Shown piece by piece: positions 47,444 through 59,940 of a stretch of 64,000 bases of DNA. How positions within the stretch are numbered: position 1 is the first letter of the stretch; each line of letters begins with the position of its first letter. The DNA comes from Strigops habroptila. Lineage: Eukaryota; Chordata; Aves; Psittaciformes; Psittacidae. The notes under the pieces were generated by a model. The model had not been told where the DNA came from. It did no database searches and saw nothing but the letters and a program-made list of their open reading frames with translations. A program made the translations under genes and the position numbers. Location: positions 92,702,283 through 92,766,282 of the forward strand of contig NC_044277.2 in NCBI RefSeq assembly GCF_004027225.2, read 5' to 3'.

Positions 47444-48572
47444 TATTTTTTCCCTGCAAAAGAAGGGCAAAATGACAAACTGGAGTTGCTGAATTCATTT
47501 TGTGTAAGGCTGGTCCTCCTCAAAGCCCCCTTTCCGCAGGGCATTTGTCCCTCAGGGTGGTGCTGCAGTCCTTGGGAATTGACGGGGTCACATTGAGACT
47601 TTGGGTGAGAGAGATTTGCAGGGGTAATATAGAAACATTCCATGTCTCAACTAGCATCCCTCGATGATTTTAAAGTGTCAGAATAGAGCTCCTCTATATG
47701 ATGGAAATCAGATGCATCTAGAAAGTCACACCTTTCCACCACAGCACATTATTCCTGTTTTAAGGTTCTGAACAACCAGTAAAACCATGTTAAGCGTAGT
47801 TTTGTGTTCCACTTCTTTAAAAGCAATGGACTTCATGTCTCTTTATTTAATGCAGTTTTAATCATAATAAAGATATGTACAAACTGCATTGTACTGCAGC
47901 TCCTTCTTATGCCCAGGCATATGACAGGGTAAAGGATCCTGCAGCTAGCTAAAGAAACCATGTCTCTTCTACACCTAAAAATAAGACTAAGCCATCACCA
48001 CCTTTTTATAACAGACAACAAAACTTAAATGCAGTATAATTCTCGAGCTGCAGTGCTTACTGCTGTCACTGGGGGTGGCAGTAAGAACTATCTTCCCAAC
48101 ACACGTCTGAGAGAGGGAGGCGTTTCAAGCATTTGTGGGTTCAAGAAGCTCCCAACATGAAGTCATCTCTGCTGGATGATTTTAAAAATGAAGAAATTGC
48201 TGCAGCGCCTCCATGAGGTGGTGTAAGATAAATGGGGAGAAGGATAATTCAGCATCTCAGAGTACAGGAGGAGCCCTACAGCGGAAGCAGACAACATTTG
48301 CATCTTGGCCTGCCAAATGAACCGATGTCAAGAGAAGACCTTGTCAGATTTATCAGCCTCTGCCTGGGCAAGGGAATGGTGGTGGAGCAGCTCTCACAGA
48401 GCAATCACTGGATCCGTGTGGTCTAAGTGTGGTGAAGGCAAAGTCAATACACTGAGCTGGAGGGTTGGTTTGATGAGATGTAATACAGAAAGACTAAGGA
48501 GACCAACAATACCTATCAACTCCTCTCACATATTTCCCTGCAAGTTGTTTTCCACAGTGCATTAGCTGATAT

Positions 48573-48905
48573 TTTGTCAAAGCCTGCCTCTAAACATACT
48601 AAATGACATCACTTCCCAAGGGACAGTTGTCCATGACCAAATAGATCTTGCTGTCACGAAGGTTTCTTTTATAGATTCATCCTAATTTTTCCTATTCTTA
48701 ATTTCATCCCATTACTCTTAGTTAACCCCTCCCCTATTGTCCTAAATAATTCACCTCCCTCAGGAATTTGCCCCCTCCATGTATTTGTAGGCTATTCTTT
48801 TGTCCCACTGCAGTCTTCACTTAGAGAAGCTATCTATATTTAATTCTTTTAATCTCTCTTCATAAATTAGTCCCTCTAGCCAGTGAGGGGAAGGGCATAT
48901 CTGAG
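48573..48905 (-). mobile_element. Ancient CR1/L3-type LINE, 3' portion
   Basis: On the plus strand GCCTGCCTCTAAACATACTA, CTAATTTTTCCTATTCTTAA, TTTCATCCCATTACTCTTAG, CCATGTATTTGTAGGCTATT, TTTTGTCCCACTGCAGTCTT and TTTTAATCTCTCTTCATAAA occur in the order and spacing of the antisense CR1/L3 3' region (TCTGCTTAAAGACC, TTCCTAATATCTAACC, AGCCCATTACTTCTTGTCC, CATGTATTTGAAGACTG, TATCATGTCCC and CAGTCTTC, then AACCTTTCCTCATAGG). Frames are destroyed. The divergence is much greater than in the CR1 copy at 40781, so this insertion probably predates modern birds. Confidence 0.72.
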
Positions 48906-49774
48906 ACATTATTCAGTTGTGATCTAGGATGCTCTGTTACATTCTGAGGATATCTAGAGCATGAAAAATGCCTAGGGGAAGCCTAAACATTCGTATTATT
49001 ACTTTTTTTTTTAATTTCCCAAGTGTTTGAACTGCCATAGACAAAGTGATATTTCTGAAGGAGAAAAATATAACTAAAGATCTCTGTTTCATTCTCCCTT
49101 TTCTTCCCCACTGTTGTAAATGTCTGCTTTGTCCTCAGTTAATAACCTCCATTACCAGCTGGCCAGCTCTTGCTTACAAGCTTCGCCTTCCTTTACACCC
49201 TAACCTAGGATTTTTTGTATCTGTGTGAAAAGCAGAAAATCAGTCAACATAAAAATAGGTTAAACTATCTGTGATAATAAACAAATGCACTGCTGCTGCG
49301 GCATGCTGGAGCTTTTTCCATCAAGCTTCACTTGTGACAGTTTGTATACTTGTGACAAAGTTATTGCTTTTCTAATGTACAAAAATTCCCAATGAATTAG
49401 ACAGCACCGCTATCTTCTCTTTCTCACTCTACTGACAAAATCAGACAATAGCTGTACTTTTGCCTTTCCCACCCAAAATTAATGACTTGGAGGATTCAGA
49501 CTTACAAGTTAGATGCAAACTAATGACTGGTTCATTTGAATGGCCGGTTTCCTTTCTAAGGACAATTTTGTACGATAGAGCTGATAGCAAAAGTCTCCCT
49601 TTTGGAGAATGCGGTATAATTCTGGGTGGTTTACATTGATCTGCTGCAAACCACTCTCTGCTCAACCTAGGTCTACCTCTGATGAAACTGAAGTGACTTA
49701 TACCAGGAGGGGAATATGGCATGGTCTTTGAACCCAGGTTTTTAAAAAACAGGGTTGTTATTGTTGCTGCTCTT
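48906..49774. other. Unique non-coding sequence, no gene recognised
   Basis: AT-rich sequence between two repeat relics. No exon, RNA or repeat is recognised. Confidence 0.6.
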
Positions 49775-49850
49775 GCTGTTATTATTATTGCTTGTACTTC
49801 ATGGCACTTTTCCTGTGTAGCTTAAACACTCCTTTACCAGCAAGTGGAAC
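49775..49850 (-). mobile_element. Ancient SINE/LINE tail of the MIR/L2 type
   Basis: CTGTTATTATTATTGCTTGT is followed by ACTTCATGGCACTTTTCCTG, TGTAGCTTAAACACTCCTTT and ACC. This is the antisense of the tail that reads (sense) GGTAAAG..CTTTGAGATC..CAGATGAAAAGTGCTATA..GTACAAATAAT. The tail with its ATT repeat is good. To the right the body is too decayed to identify. It belongs to the same tail class as 29812 and 13866. Confidence 0.6.
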
Positions 49851-51271
49851 TTTTTACCAAAAATTACATCCTACCACAATCTTAAAGTAACCATTAATAT
49901 TTGTTAAAGGCAGTGTAATAGTATTTTACTTTTGTGTTGAAAAGGGATTTTCAATTGATTTAAATACAGCCAAAGACTTGGAATGACTGGGCCTGTGCAC
50001 TGGAATAATTTAAATATCTAAAGGAAAAATGCAGAATCCAGCACATGAACCAGTGCCCATAATTGGCTCTGATACTTCAACAATTTATTTATTTTTCTCT
50101 ACAGCTGACTTAATACCATAAAATGAATTCAGTACTTGCCAAAAAGCCTATTGCACAAAAAAGTCAAACAATTCATATTTGGGTCATACAAACCTGAAAA
50201 ACATTAGAAACCAATAAATGATGTCTTCTGAAGGGTATGAAAATAAACAGACCCACATGTTAATGTGAAGGAACTCAGTCTTTAACCCATTGGCTATTAT
50301 TTTTTCTCTTTGCATTGTGGCAACAGACAGGATCACTTCTGGTTGTAAATGCTGTACAAGTATTTATATGCTTTTCACATTAAATGCTTGAAACCCCAAA
50401 TAATCCTCAATTCCAGACTTTTTACACTAAGGAAAGTAGTTGGACTGGGAGGAAGCTAGGGATGTGTGTGTACATGTACAGGGAAAAAAACAAAACATCA
50501 ATGGCATGCAAAAGTTGTTCTCTGAGTGCCTTTTTTCTCTCAAGCATTCCTCTTCTTCCACCACGAAGCCTCTTTGTCTGTTCAGCAACCACAGCAATGT
50601 CTTAAGGTGGCTGGTGGCGGCTATTTCCAGAATCAGCAGATGCCCATAAAGATGGCTTCATCCACAAATTGCAAGAGCCTCAGTTCTTTCCCTCTTGAGT
50701 CGTAGGGCCAAGTTCCTGACATGGTACCCCTCCGTGTCCAACAGCTTTGTTCCAAAAGAAATGAAAAGTGCACATATCCATCTTTTGCTATGTTTATGGG
50801 TCAACTTGAGTGCAAAATAAGAATATACACAGGCTGGGAAGTCTATATTAATCTCTGGGTTTGTTATATTTTCTTCTTTCATCATACCGCATTGCAAATT
50901 ATTCTAGTTCTATTTCTCTGGTGTATTAAACTAGCGCATTGCCAAGTCTCAGCTCTCCATTCAGGTTCTGGCATCAAAGCCTTAGGCCAATTTTATTTCA
51001 TTTGTATTTGCTGTCAGAGTAATGTCTTTATTCTAAAATGCCCTTCTCATATCAACTTCTCAGGTGGCTTGACAAAAGTAGAAAGCGTGAGGAAGAAAAC
51101 CCTCCCCCACACAGCAGTCTGCAGTATTGCTTTTATGTTTTTACCCTCTCTGAGGGGGGAAATGTACAACACATGTCGAGAAAATGGAGTTCAGGACGCC
51201 ATTTAGCAATGAAGGGGTTTTTCCTAATCTTAGCTAGGCACTTGACCTGTTCATACAGCCTTTCTATTTTA

Positions 51272-51319
51272 TCTATACATACGTGTATATATAGGTGTAT
51301 ATACATATGTATGTATATT
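51272..51319. repeat. TA/TG-rich simple repeat
   Basis: ATCTATACATACGTGTATAT continues into TATAGGTGTATATACATATG and TATGTATAT. It is an imperfect alternating purine-pyrimidine tract, a sequence class that can form Z-DNA or cruciforms. Confidence 0.85.
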
Positions 51320-52781
51320 AAGAGCACACACACTTCTAAAAATTACTCATGCTGCTGTTGCTCTGAGCTAATGCATTTTCAACTGTGAGTGGCACATTTA
51401 TTCAATTACAAACAAAATCTTAGTAAAGCAGAGTGGAAATCTATCACGTCCAATTATGATGACAATTCAATGCTGTGTGCAGCTGAGGGTTAGGCTGGGA
51501 CCAGCCGTGTTGTGCTTGTGGCCATCAAGGATTGCAATGGAGCTTTTTTTATGTGTGGATAGAAAACTCATTTAAACTGGATGACAGGAAGCCCAAGTCA
51601 TTTTGCCATATTAAAGATTGTCAAGGACCCACCTCAGGATAGAAGTGTTTGATGTCAAATATAACACCAGAATCAGGCAAAGTAATGGGACAGCTGTGAA
51701 CTGGACATCTTGAACGTCACAGAATAAGGGGAAGCATAAAAAAAGTTTATGTTCTGGCATTGCACATTAAGCAGAAGCAGTACTTGATAATAACGGTTTT
51801 TAGTCTTCTGTTTAATATTCCCCATTGTGCCTGGTGAAGGACACTTTGCATTCTAACAGTTTCTATTTACCAAGCACAAATATATCCTACCTCTAAAATC
51901 ACATGCATTTAAACATATATAACCAAACATTAAAAATCCACTTGCATTCATACATGTCTGTCTGCAGCATCCATGCACTAGTGACACTAAGGATGCTGAA
52001 ATCCCTGGGTCCTGTACTTTTGCAAAGATCTTAGTAAGCAGCACTGCAGCCTGTGGTGCAACAGGAACGGTGCAGTGCTGCACTGTCCCCCCTTACACTC
52101 TGTTTTCAGAAGTAATGATTCAGAAGTAAACACCCTTTTAAAATTAATAAAGATATGGGTTGCACAAAATACAGACACCCTCCTAAGCACAAACACGTGT
52201 ACATGTTTTGAAGGCTACTCTCCACTAAGTGCTTTGGTTTTTGATAGTTTAATGTGTCCTCACTGGTTTAAGGCACAACAATGGGTTTCTGCACTGAGGA
52301 ATGTGCGTGTTAAAAGCATGGATCAGATGAGACTTCTGTACCAAAGCAATGAGTTTCACCAGGGCATTCGAAATTAATCTACAGAAATCATTGCTACATT
52401 TGGGATCCCACAAAATGTTGTGCCATAGGAATGGAATATTTCAGAAAGTAGTGAACAGTGCCAGTAATTCATCATCTACAGCCAGCAAAAAGAAGCCTCA
52501 GTTCACTGTATTGCTAAGCAAATGCAGCTGATTACTTTCTTGCAAGTGGTGATAATTCAAACTCCTCAAAAATTGTAACAACTTCCAGTAATGTTTTCCT
52601 TTGACAGCTCTGGGACAAACTTTTTCATCCATTCATTCACTATTTTCTCTGAAGATTTATATCAAAATTAAGGGTGAGTAAAGCCTGCTTCTTTCCATGA
52701 TTTCTTTTGCTTTTCTCCACAGTACTTCTTTATTCTTTACTGGAAAAACAAATTGAGGTGAAAGAAGAAGCAACAACAACA

Positions 52782-52848
52782 TAAAACAAAACTATCAAAG
52801 CAGGTCTCGGTAAAACAAAACTATCAAAGCAGGTCTCGGTAAAACAAA
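52782..52848. repeat. 29-bp perfect tandem duplication (2.3 copies)
   Basis: A 29-base unit starting TAAAACAAAACTATCAAAG and ending CAGGTCTCGG occurs at 52782-52810 and again, without a mismatch, at 52811-52839; a partial third copy (TAAAACAAA) follows to 52848. Perfect identity shows the duplication is recent, or that it is an assembly artefact. Confidence 0.96.
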
Positions 52849-53218
52849 GATGGAAAAATTTGAAAGCAAAAGATGATTTTTTTTTTCATTTTGTCAAAGA
52901 CCTATTTTTGCCACAGGCCAGGGAAGAGCAGAAACCTCTCTGCAATCTACCTAGATATTGCTGTCTGGATGCCTATTCATATTTCAGATAGTATAATGAC
53001 AGAGTGAGAGAAAAGAGATTATTTTACAGCAATTGGATGAGAAAAATTATGGGAGTGAATCAATTTTTCTTTCTTTGGGTGTGCAGATACAGAAATGTAG
53101 CATGCATTTATATTATTATCTCTTTATATATTATTCACACGATAATGTGTTTTGATTTGCTGCAAATTACAGAAGACTTAAAATACTAATTTTAAAAAAA
53201 TTTCCCTGCCTGTCTGCC

Positions 53219-53241
53219 TCTTTCTCTCTCTCTCTTTTTCT
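53219..53241. repeat. Short polypyrimidine (CT)n run
   Basis: CTCTTTCTCTCTCTCTCTTT followed by T-rich sequence; it is short and not part of a larger element. Confidence 0.85.
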
Positions 53242-54140
53242 ATACAATAACTCCTGTTTTCAGTGATCATTGGAAGTATATACTATCAGAGATAGGAAGC
53301 CTGAGACAACGCACTGAAGGTCCACTCCTGCAGGTACTTCTGCCAGGGTCATACAGAGGTTGATAGAGACATTCTTGGGGGGGGTGTTTCTAGCCTTTAT
53401 ACCTTTCTGTGTGCTGTATTTAAGGCAATATACTTAGGGTGAAATCTAGAAACCACAAATTTGTCTATGTCCACAGGAAAAAAAACCCACCACCCTATGA
53501 ACATTTCTTTGCACACAGAATATTGGAGCGAGAAGCTATGACTTTAAATCAATTTAGTATCACTATTTTACTCAAGTCAGATCAATAGTTTGAGAAATAG
53601 TGTCTGTATAATGTAAGTTTATTGCTGTTATGATACAAATCAAGAACTATATTAAGCCTAAAATCAGTTTACCACAAAGCAAACTCCCCATCTCTCAAGC
53701 ATCCTGGTACGTACAAATTAAACATACCCAGACCTGCGGTTCTCAATGAAAACCAAGACGTTTGGAAGTTAAGCCAAACAAAATCTGATTTCATTAATTC
53801 AAGTCCACCATAGAACTGGCTGCTAATGCCTACATTTTAGTCAAAAGACTGCTTTTGACATTTCTGTAAGTAGTAAACAGGCAACAGGAGCAGTCTCCTC
53901 ATCTGCTTTATGAGAAGAAAGAGTTTTGGGGGAAACAATTTTGGAGACAGAATTGCACAAAGGTAGATTTATGGCAGGCAGAGCAACAACCAGAGTTATT
54001 GGTCTTACAAAATGCCCAAGACAACATATAAATACTCTTGAGAAGTATCTCCCAAGCATCTGCTCTGCACTAGTTCTGCATATCTGAGTGCTCCTTTTAC
54101 AAGGCAAATGAAGAGTTGTTGTGTGGCTCAGTGAAGAAGC

Positions 54141-57100
54141 AAGATACTACAGGGAGTCATGAGTGATGGGGAAAGGAAATTGCCCTGCAGATAGTGCCTG
54201 GACAAGGGATGCAGGTCCAAGGTGTGCTGGGACACTGGCACAGACTGGTGGGGAAAAGCAGAGGTGGGTGTTGAAGGAAACACCTGGACATTCCTCAGCT
54301 AGGAGCTGGCTTGAAACCAGAGTGGTCCGGAAATGCTGTGTTTCTGAAGATGACAGGAGTGAGAACCAAAGGTGCAAGCGATCCCAGCAAAGTCTTGGGA
54401 CAACTATAGCCCAGCATGGAGCTCATATGAATGCCACAGTCACCAGGTTTGTGTTCTCTTGGGAAGCGTGTGTGCCTTCACATTGGACAAACCTAGTGTG
54501 CCTGGCTGCCCCAGAGCCTGGGGAGTCAGCACAACCAACGTGACCTTCTGCAAAGTTGTCAAAGAGCCTGGCCAGCACTGCTCCCACAGCATGCACCAAC
54601 CTCACCAGGGTTAAAAAAGGCAAAAGGCTCAGATAATGCTCATGTTGCTTAGCCTGATCTTCCTGCTGGGAAAAGAAGAGGCAGAAAAAACACTGGTGAG
54701 TTTATTGGAAACAAGAGATGATTTATTGAGAAAGTGTTCAACAATTACTTCTTTGAAGGAAGTTGGCACCTTGCCCCTTCAACAGCGCCACTTACCATCC
54801 GCTCCAAAATTAGATAAGCAAATCTCTCCTGGCCTTTTCCCACCAGGAAGAGTGTCAGTCTCATCTATCCATGAACCCTGAACCCCAAGCACTTGATATA
54901 ATCTGATAATTGATAGTCAATAGTATTGCCAGACCCACTCAACAAAGCTAATTGCACAACAGGAAACATCCTGTTTTAGTTCATCATTGTGTAATTCAGT
55001 GCTATATTATTAGAGATGTAAGGAAAGTTTCCATAGGAAGAGAGATTGAAAAAGACAGGATCTCTAGCTTAGAGAATTAATGAAAACAGGGACTTGCTAG
55101 CCTATGTAACACACACACCAAAAAAATCTACTTTTGTATTATCTACCATTTCTCATACTGAAAGAACAAGAGAGAGCTAAAAAAAATTAAAAGTATTCAA
55201 CTGAAAATTGATAGAAGGATTGATTCATTTATATACAACATGCAAGTAAGTTCTGAGGCTAACTGTCAACAGATGACTGAAGAAAAAGAAGTCAGTAGGA
55301 TTAGGAGTTTATCCAGATATTAAGAATATATATCACTATAAAAATAACTTACCAAGCTGTGGGGTTTTTTTTCTCCTACAGTTAGCAAACATAACAAAAA
55401 CTTTGTTGAAAATATCTGGAGTATTTTGAGGTAGTCAACCTGAAGATTTAAAGGGACTCACTGGAAATCACTGAAAAATTTGCTGACTCATAATTCTATT
55501 TTACTGACAATTTGAATCAAATAAGTAGCTGATAAACAAAACAGGCTGGGGAACCAATTTGTTGACAAATACTGTAATGTTCAAACTTTGCTCTCACAGT
55601 TTATTGGCACAGCAATTCCTTGGTGCAACAAAAAAATTTAATGTGTCCTTTTTGGTTTTCCATCATGAAAAGGTATTTTATTTTTTTGAAATATACTTCC
55701 CTAATGAGCATGTAACTCCTCAGACATCTCAAGCCGCTTCTTACCGTAGGTTTGCTCTATCTACAAAGTACCACTTTGACCCTTTGAAAGCTGGGCTAGG
55801 TTCAAATGATCCTTATGTCCTGCCTCATCTAGGTTACCTAAAAGTGTGGACAGGTAGTCTACTCCCTGTCGGCAAATATTTTGTCAGAGTTTTCTGAGAT
55901 GTAGTTCATCCCAGTGAATAAACACCAGGTATTACCTGCAGATAGGAGAGGTGATTAGAATAAGGTTCAACAAAGAAGTGTGAAGATCCTGCTCTGCCTT
56001 GCTGCCACCTGAAATCAGAAGTGAACCCCAATGCATTCAGTATTAGGATTATGCAGGCTTCTGACTCCAAGCCACCTTAGTTTAGAATGTCCCAGCAGAG
56101 TTTAACTCATCTTTCTAATAAGATGCTTGGTTGACAGCTACTACAGCTTCACCCTTGCCAATGTATGTCAAATTCATCTTCCAGACTTGAACTGATTTCT
56201 TCCTAAACTCACAAGGTGAGCTACTGCATGTCTAACTGATTTAAATACAAAGCCAACAGGATGCATCTTCTGCAATGTGCATCTTGACTCATGCATCCAA
56301 AACACGACAACTTCAAGACGTGGTTTAAAAATGGAGGAAGCTATTGCAAAATACACACTGCAGCTCATTTTACATTCCTAAGCATGTGAAATACCTTCGC
56401 TAATCTACCTCATACTTTCTGTCGAGAAGTTTTACCAGATTTGTTAAAAAACAGACATGCAAATTTTAGGTAGAAGGGAGATTTTTTGGGGGGAAATTGA
56501 ACATAAGGAGTATCAAAATAAGAATTGACTGTAAAAGACATTAATTCAACTGCAACAGCTTCCTAATTCAGAGTATTAGATTAATGCTTTATGAGCATAT
56601 TATCTACAAGTTAATGCAAATGCTGTAACAATCTGAAATTCAGAGATAGAGACTGTTCACAGTTGTGGCTTGGACCCTGTCCACAGAGGCTTTATTAATC
56701 AGCACAGAAAGTTTAGCCTAACCTTTGCCAGTCAGTTCAAGGTAGAGAATTTTCCTGAAAGACAACAGAAACGTCTTTCATGCTTGCAGACATCTCGCAA
56801 TTCCCTCTGCTCTAGCCATAGGGCTGGGTCTGACCTTCCCGCATCACCTCATCATTGCTGATGTGCGGGACCAACCAAGCCATGACCGAGACATCACTAA
56901 TGCAGGTGCAAGAGCAAGCCCAGCTGAGAAGCAGTCTGTCACACATAAAGAATCAAAAGCCAAACCTCTGTATTACTGGCAATGCCTCCAAAGTACTGCA
57001 AGACACATGCACACTTTACAAGGCAACAGCAGAGACGTTTCAGTCCTTTCCTTTGCCATGCCAGCCAGAGCTCACTATATTCCCACTCTGTGTCCTTTTG

Positions 57101-58274
57101 CTTTTGCATAGTCCAGCACACCCAAGAAGAACAGCTGAATCAGGAACAAGCAGAGAATTGCTTTTTAGCAACATTAGAAATGTTAACCTAAACAAACAAA
57201 TGAACAAAATCCAGTCATGGCAGTAATAGTGATGAAGCCACAGCACTTTGTCATAATCCCATCTAGCGAGACACGAAATTTTTGTCAATATGTTTCATGC
57301 TCAGAAAATGTACTGCTCAGCGCTTTGACACTGTACTAGTGTCATGCATTTTCTTTTACTAGGGAAAGTTTCTTTTATTTAAAAGCACACATTGGATCCA
57401 GATCAGTGTCCTCCCATACAGACTTCCCAGCTGATTCAAACGGGAACAATGTCTGTGCCCACATGAATACAGCACGCTGAGAGAAAGCGCCAAGTACATA
57501 GGCAGAAGTCCTTGAGACAATTTTCAAGGACATTTACTGACAGGATATTAGGACCCTTTTTTAAGGAATTTATTCACTGAGAACCCTTCGAGGTCTGGCA
57601 CAGAGACATGTAATTATACCCCATAACAGATTAGTAGTGGAGGCAAGTATCGGGCCTCCACAAGTGACCAGTATGAGCAGTCCCAATGACAAGGCAAAGC
57701 AATTTATAGTACATAGTTATGAAATAACTTACCCACTTGAAAAATGTCTTCTGAAGCTAGGCAGGCAGTGGGTCTCTGAGTTATGCCATGGAGCATTAGG
57801 GTTTACACCACTGATGAATTAAATCATCTCTACTATTGTGCAGAGTACAGCTCTCCTTCCCCTTTAGGCATCCTCTGGGTTTCACACCTCTGTAAGCATC
57901 TTACAAGTTTCTTGTCTACTCTAGATTTCATACATTTTCCCTTCTCTCTCTGAGATTTTCTTTCCATATCTCTAACATCTTCAATAGCCAACTTCAATCC
58001 TTTCATACTGCAGATCTTTCATCTTTCATCTTGAGGGTTTTTTGGTTTGATTGGTTTTGTTGGGGTTTTTTTTATTAGATGAACTGAAAAGTTTTGCAAG
58101 ATAGACTAAATTTCCTTCTCTGACTGAAGACACTATAATTACACAAAAGGGGTTGTTGTTTTTTTTTAATGCCATGGACTCTAATACATTGCTTGCAATA
58201 TTTTTTACTGGAGACCCCACTAGCACTGGTGATTTGTTAAAAATATTTCCTTGGCTGTTCTTCACCTTTTTTCA
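54141..58274. other. Unique non-coding sequence, no gene recognised
   Basis: No gene is recognised. The stretch 54.15-54.65 kb is more GC-rich and produces several overlapping frames of 60-126 codons on both strands without domains. A 112-codon frame at 55559-55897 is rich in F, H and Y and resembles nothing I know. T-rich runs lie at 58035-58075. Confidence 0.58.
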
Positions 58275-58360
58275 CTATTTGCATTTAGTTTTGAGCAATC
58301 TACCCACCTAAATTTATCAAGTTACTTTGAAGTTCTTCACAGTCTTCAGGAGCTTCAAAT
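58275..58360 (-). mobile_element. Possible ancient CR1-type LINE fragment
   Basis: The minus strand reads GAAGACTGTGAAGAACTTCA, AAGTAACTTGATAAATTTAG, GTGGG, then ATTGCTCAAAACTAAATGCA. This fits the CR1 helix that follows the catalytic motif (an E-x2-LQ-x2-L-x2-L-x2-W pattern, then a region ending in an MKFN-type box and a TGCAAA codon pair). The same helix is seen intact in the younger copy near 41600. The match covers only about 75 bases with several stops. Confidence 0.42.
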
Positions 58361-59479
58361 AACCTAAATATTTTTGCATTAGCTCAAATATTGTTGGGTG
58401 ATTAATAAAAACATTAAGTATCAGCTCTTAAGAGCATTAAGCAACCCATTCCCATGGATGAAGCACCTATGAGAGTTAAAAGGCAAAAAAACCTGTAGTC
58501 ATTCTCAAGCCAAGTTTAGCAGTGGCAAAGGCAGGCTTACCTCTTACTTTGAATCTTCTCCCAGTACCGGCAGCTCCTGTAAACCTGTCCACTGATATTG
58601 TTCTATCAGTTACCAGTAACTGATAATTTTACCTCTAATGACAGTTATTTGGCTATTCAGTTTTACTGAACTTGCAAAGTTCTTTCACCCTCCAGTGGTT
58701 CCAATGAACAGAAGGCCTTATCGTGCTGCTGTGCAGGGAAACAACAGGATGGCGGTGTTTGGACTATGGGATGCGAAAAGCTGAGAGTGTGGCATTTACC
58801 CCACAATAATGCAGCAGTAACTCTCAAGCAATCAGCATCAACTCTCAAGAAGTCACTTAATATCTTGTGGGACTGCAAGGGTGAAGCCCTGAGGACAGAG
58901 CTGCTGCTGCCTGCCCACGCTGGCAGCCTTCAGCGCGGCTAATAGCCTGCCATGGAAATACTCATGAGAGATAGCCATAGCCTTTAAAACTGGATAAGAA
59001 AGAATAAAAGGGAAACAGTGTAAAATGTCACATCCAGACAAGAGAACAAAACAAAGGGAAATTTTTTTCCCTTATAGCAGGAAAAAAAGCGCTCACAGGA
59101 GCTTCTTATCCCTTCCTCCATCATTTTTTTCTTCTTTCTCAGGTTTCTTTCATGCAGGGAAATAATTCTCTCTCTGTTGACACCTATGCCACCACAGACG
59201 TATCAGCATGAACTGACTGGGTGGAAAAGAAAAAGGTATTTACCCCCAGCATTTCTACGATTTGCTGCACTGCCATTACTGCTGTGATTTATTGGGGCCC
59301 GTTACATATTTTAGCTTAAGCTTCTCAGTCACCCAAATGATTTTCTCTCAGCAAATGAGAAATACCAGTGAGCTCCACAAGTTCGGGGGAAAGAGAGTGA
59401 AGGGGAAAACAAGCAAGGCTCCCCCCAGCAGCAACTGCCTCAGAAATGGGGATAATATAGCAAGGAGCAAACACTCAGT
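58361..59479. other. Unique non-coding sequence, no gene recognised
   Basis: No gene, RNA or repeat is recognised. The 58.85-58.99 kb part is more GC-rich. Confidence 0.6.
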
Positions 59480-59587
59480 GGTGGATGTTGAGAGGTGCCG
59501 GAGAATGGTGAGGTGCCCCAGGGTTACGAAGCACCTCCACTTCCCCTCCTCACCCTGCACGCCAGCATCCCTGGTTGCCTCCCAGAC

Positions 59588-59611
59588 GGGGGGGCGGGAA
59601 CGGGAGGGGGG
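59588..59611 (+). other. Canonical G-quadruplex motif
   Basis: Four G runs of 7, 3, 3 and 6 bases are separated by loops C, AAC and A, satisfying the G3+N1-7 rule on the plus strand. Short loops predict a stable fold in vitro. Confidence 0.85.
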
Positions 59612-59756
59612 CGATGGCTGCAGAAATGCAGCATCAGCACGGAGATTAGGCTGTCAGCCTCCAGAGCACTTCCCTGCGAGGGAGCAGATAAGAGGGAAAA
59701 GGTGAATGGGAACACTTGTCACAGCAGATGGCGGCTTTGATTTGCAGAAGAAAGCC

Positions 59757-59778
59757 GGGGGGGGGGGGGGGGGGGGGG
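59757..59778 (+). repeat. G22 mononucleotide run
   Basis: Twenty-two consecutive G (59757-59778) preceded by GCC. Runs of this length are rare in vertebrate DNA, can form G-quadruplexes, and are error-prone in sequencing, so the exact length is uncertain. Confidence 0.92.
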
Positions 59779-59940
59779 AGTGGAAAATGGGGAAAGGGAG
59801 GCTGTCCCTTCCCACCCGTTCCCTGCACCCCCCTGGGATGCTGCATCCTCCAGCTTCGGCTGGCCACCTCACCAATGCGCCCAAAGGACTTGTTGACCTT
59901 CCCTGCAGACTGTGTAAGACCAAGTGCAGGGTTTCGGCAA

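Larger units (their letters stand above)
45621..48572. other. Unique non-coding sequence with candidate regulatory segments
   Basis: No gene is recognised. Two overlapping frames (96 codons plus strand, 144 minus strand) near 46.45-46.88 kb fall in a segment that looks constrained as DNA. A T14 run with GGT repeats lies at 47412-47443. The sequence 46990-47270 (with ATAAATAGTTGCTGTAACGG and GGGCTATTACATAC words) also has conserved-element character. Confidence 0.55.
49851..54140. other. Unique AT-rich non-coding sequence, no gene recognised
   Basis: No gene is recognised. A TA/TG-rich simple repeat lies at 51272-51319, a 29-bp tandem duplication at 52782-52848, and a pyrimidine run at 53219-53241. 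Two overlapping frames of 161 and 116 codons (50721-51206, 51038-51388) have no domain and are AT-driven. Confidence 0.6.
59480..59940. promoter_or_regulatory. GC-rich, CpG-enriched patch with G-quadruplex motifs
   Basis: Fifteen CpG dinucleotides lie between 59499 and 59936, in a setting where most kilobases hold only a few. The patch is visibly G-rich, with the G-quadruplex motif and the G22 run inside it. By rough count its CpG observed/expected ratio is below the usual island cut-off, so it is a CpG-enriched patch, not a classical island. It could be an unannotated promoter, an enhancer, or only G-rich sequence. Chance frames of up to 147 codons overlap it on both strands. Confidence 0.3.
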
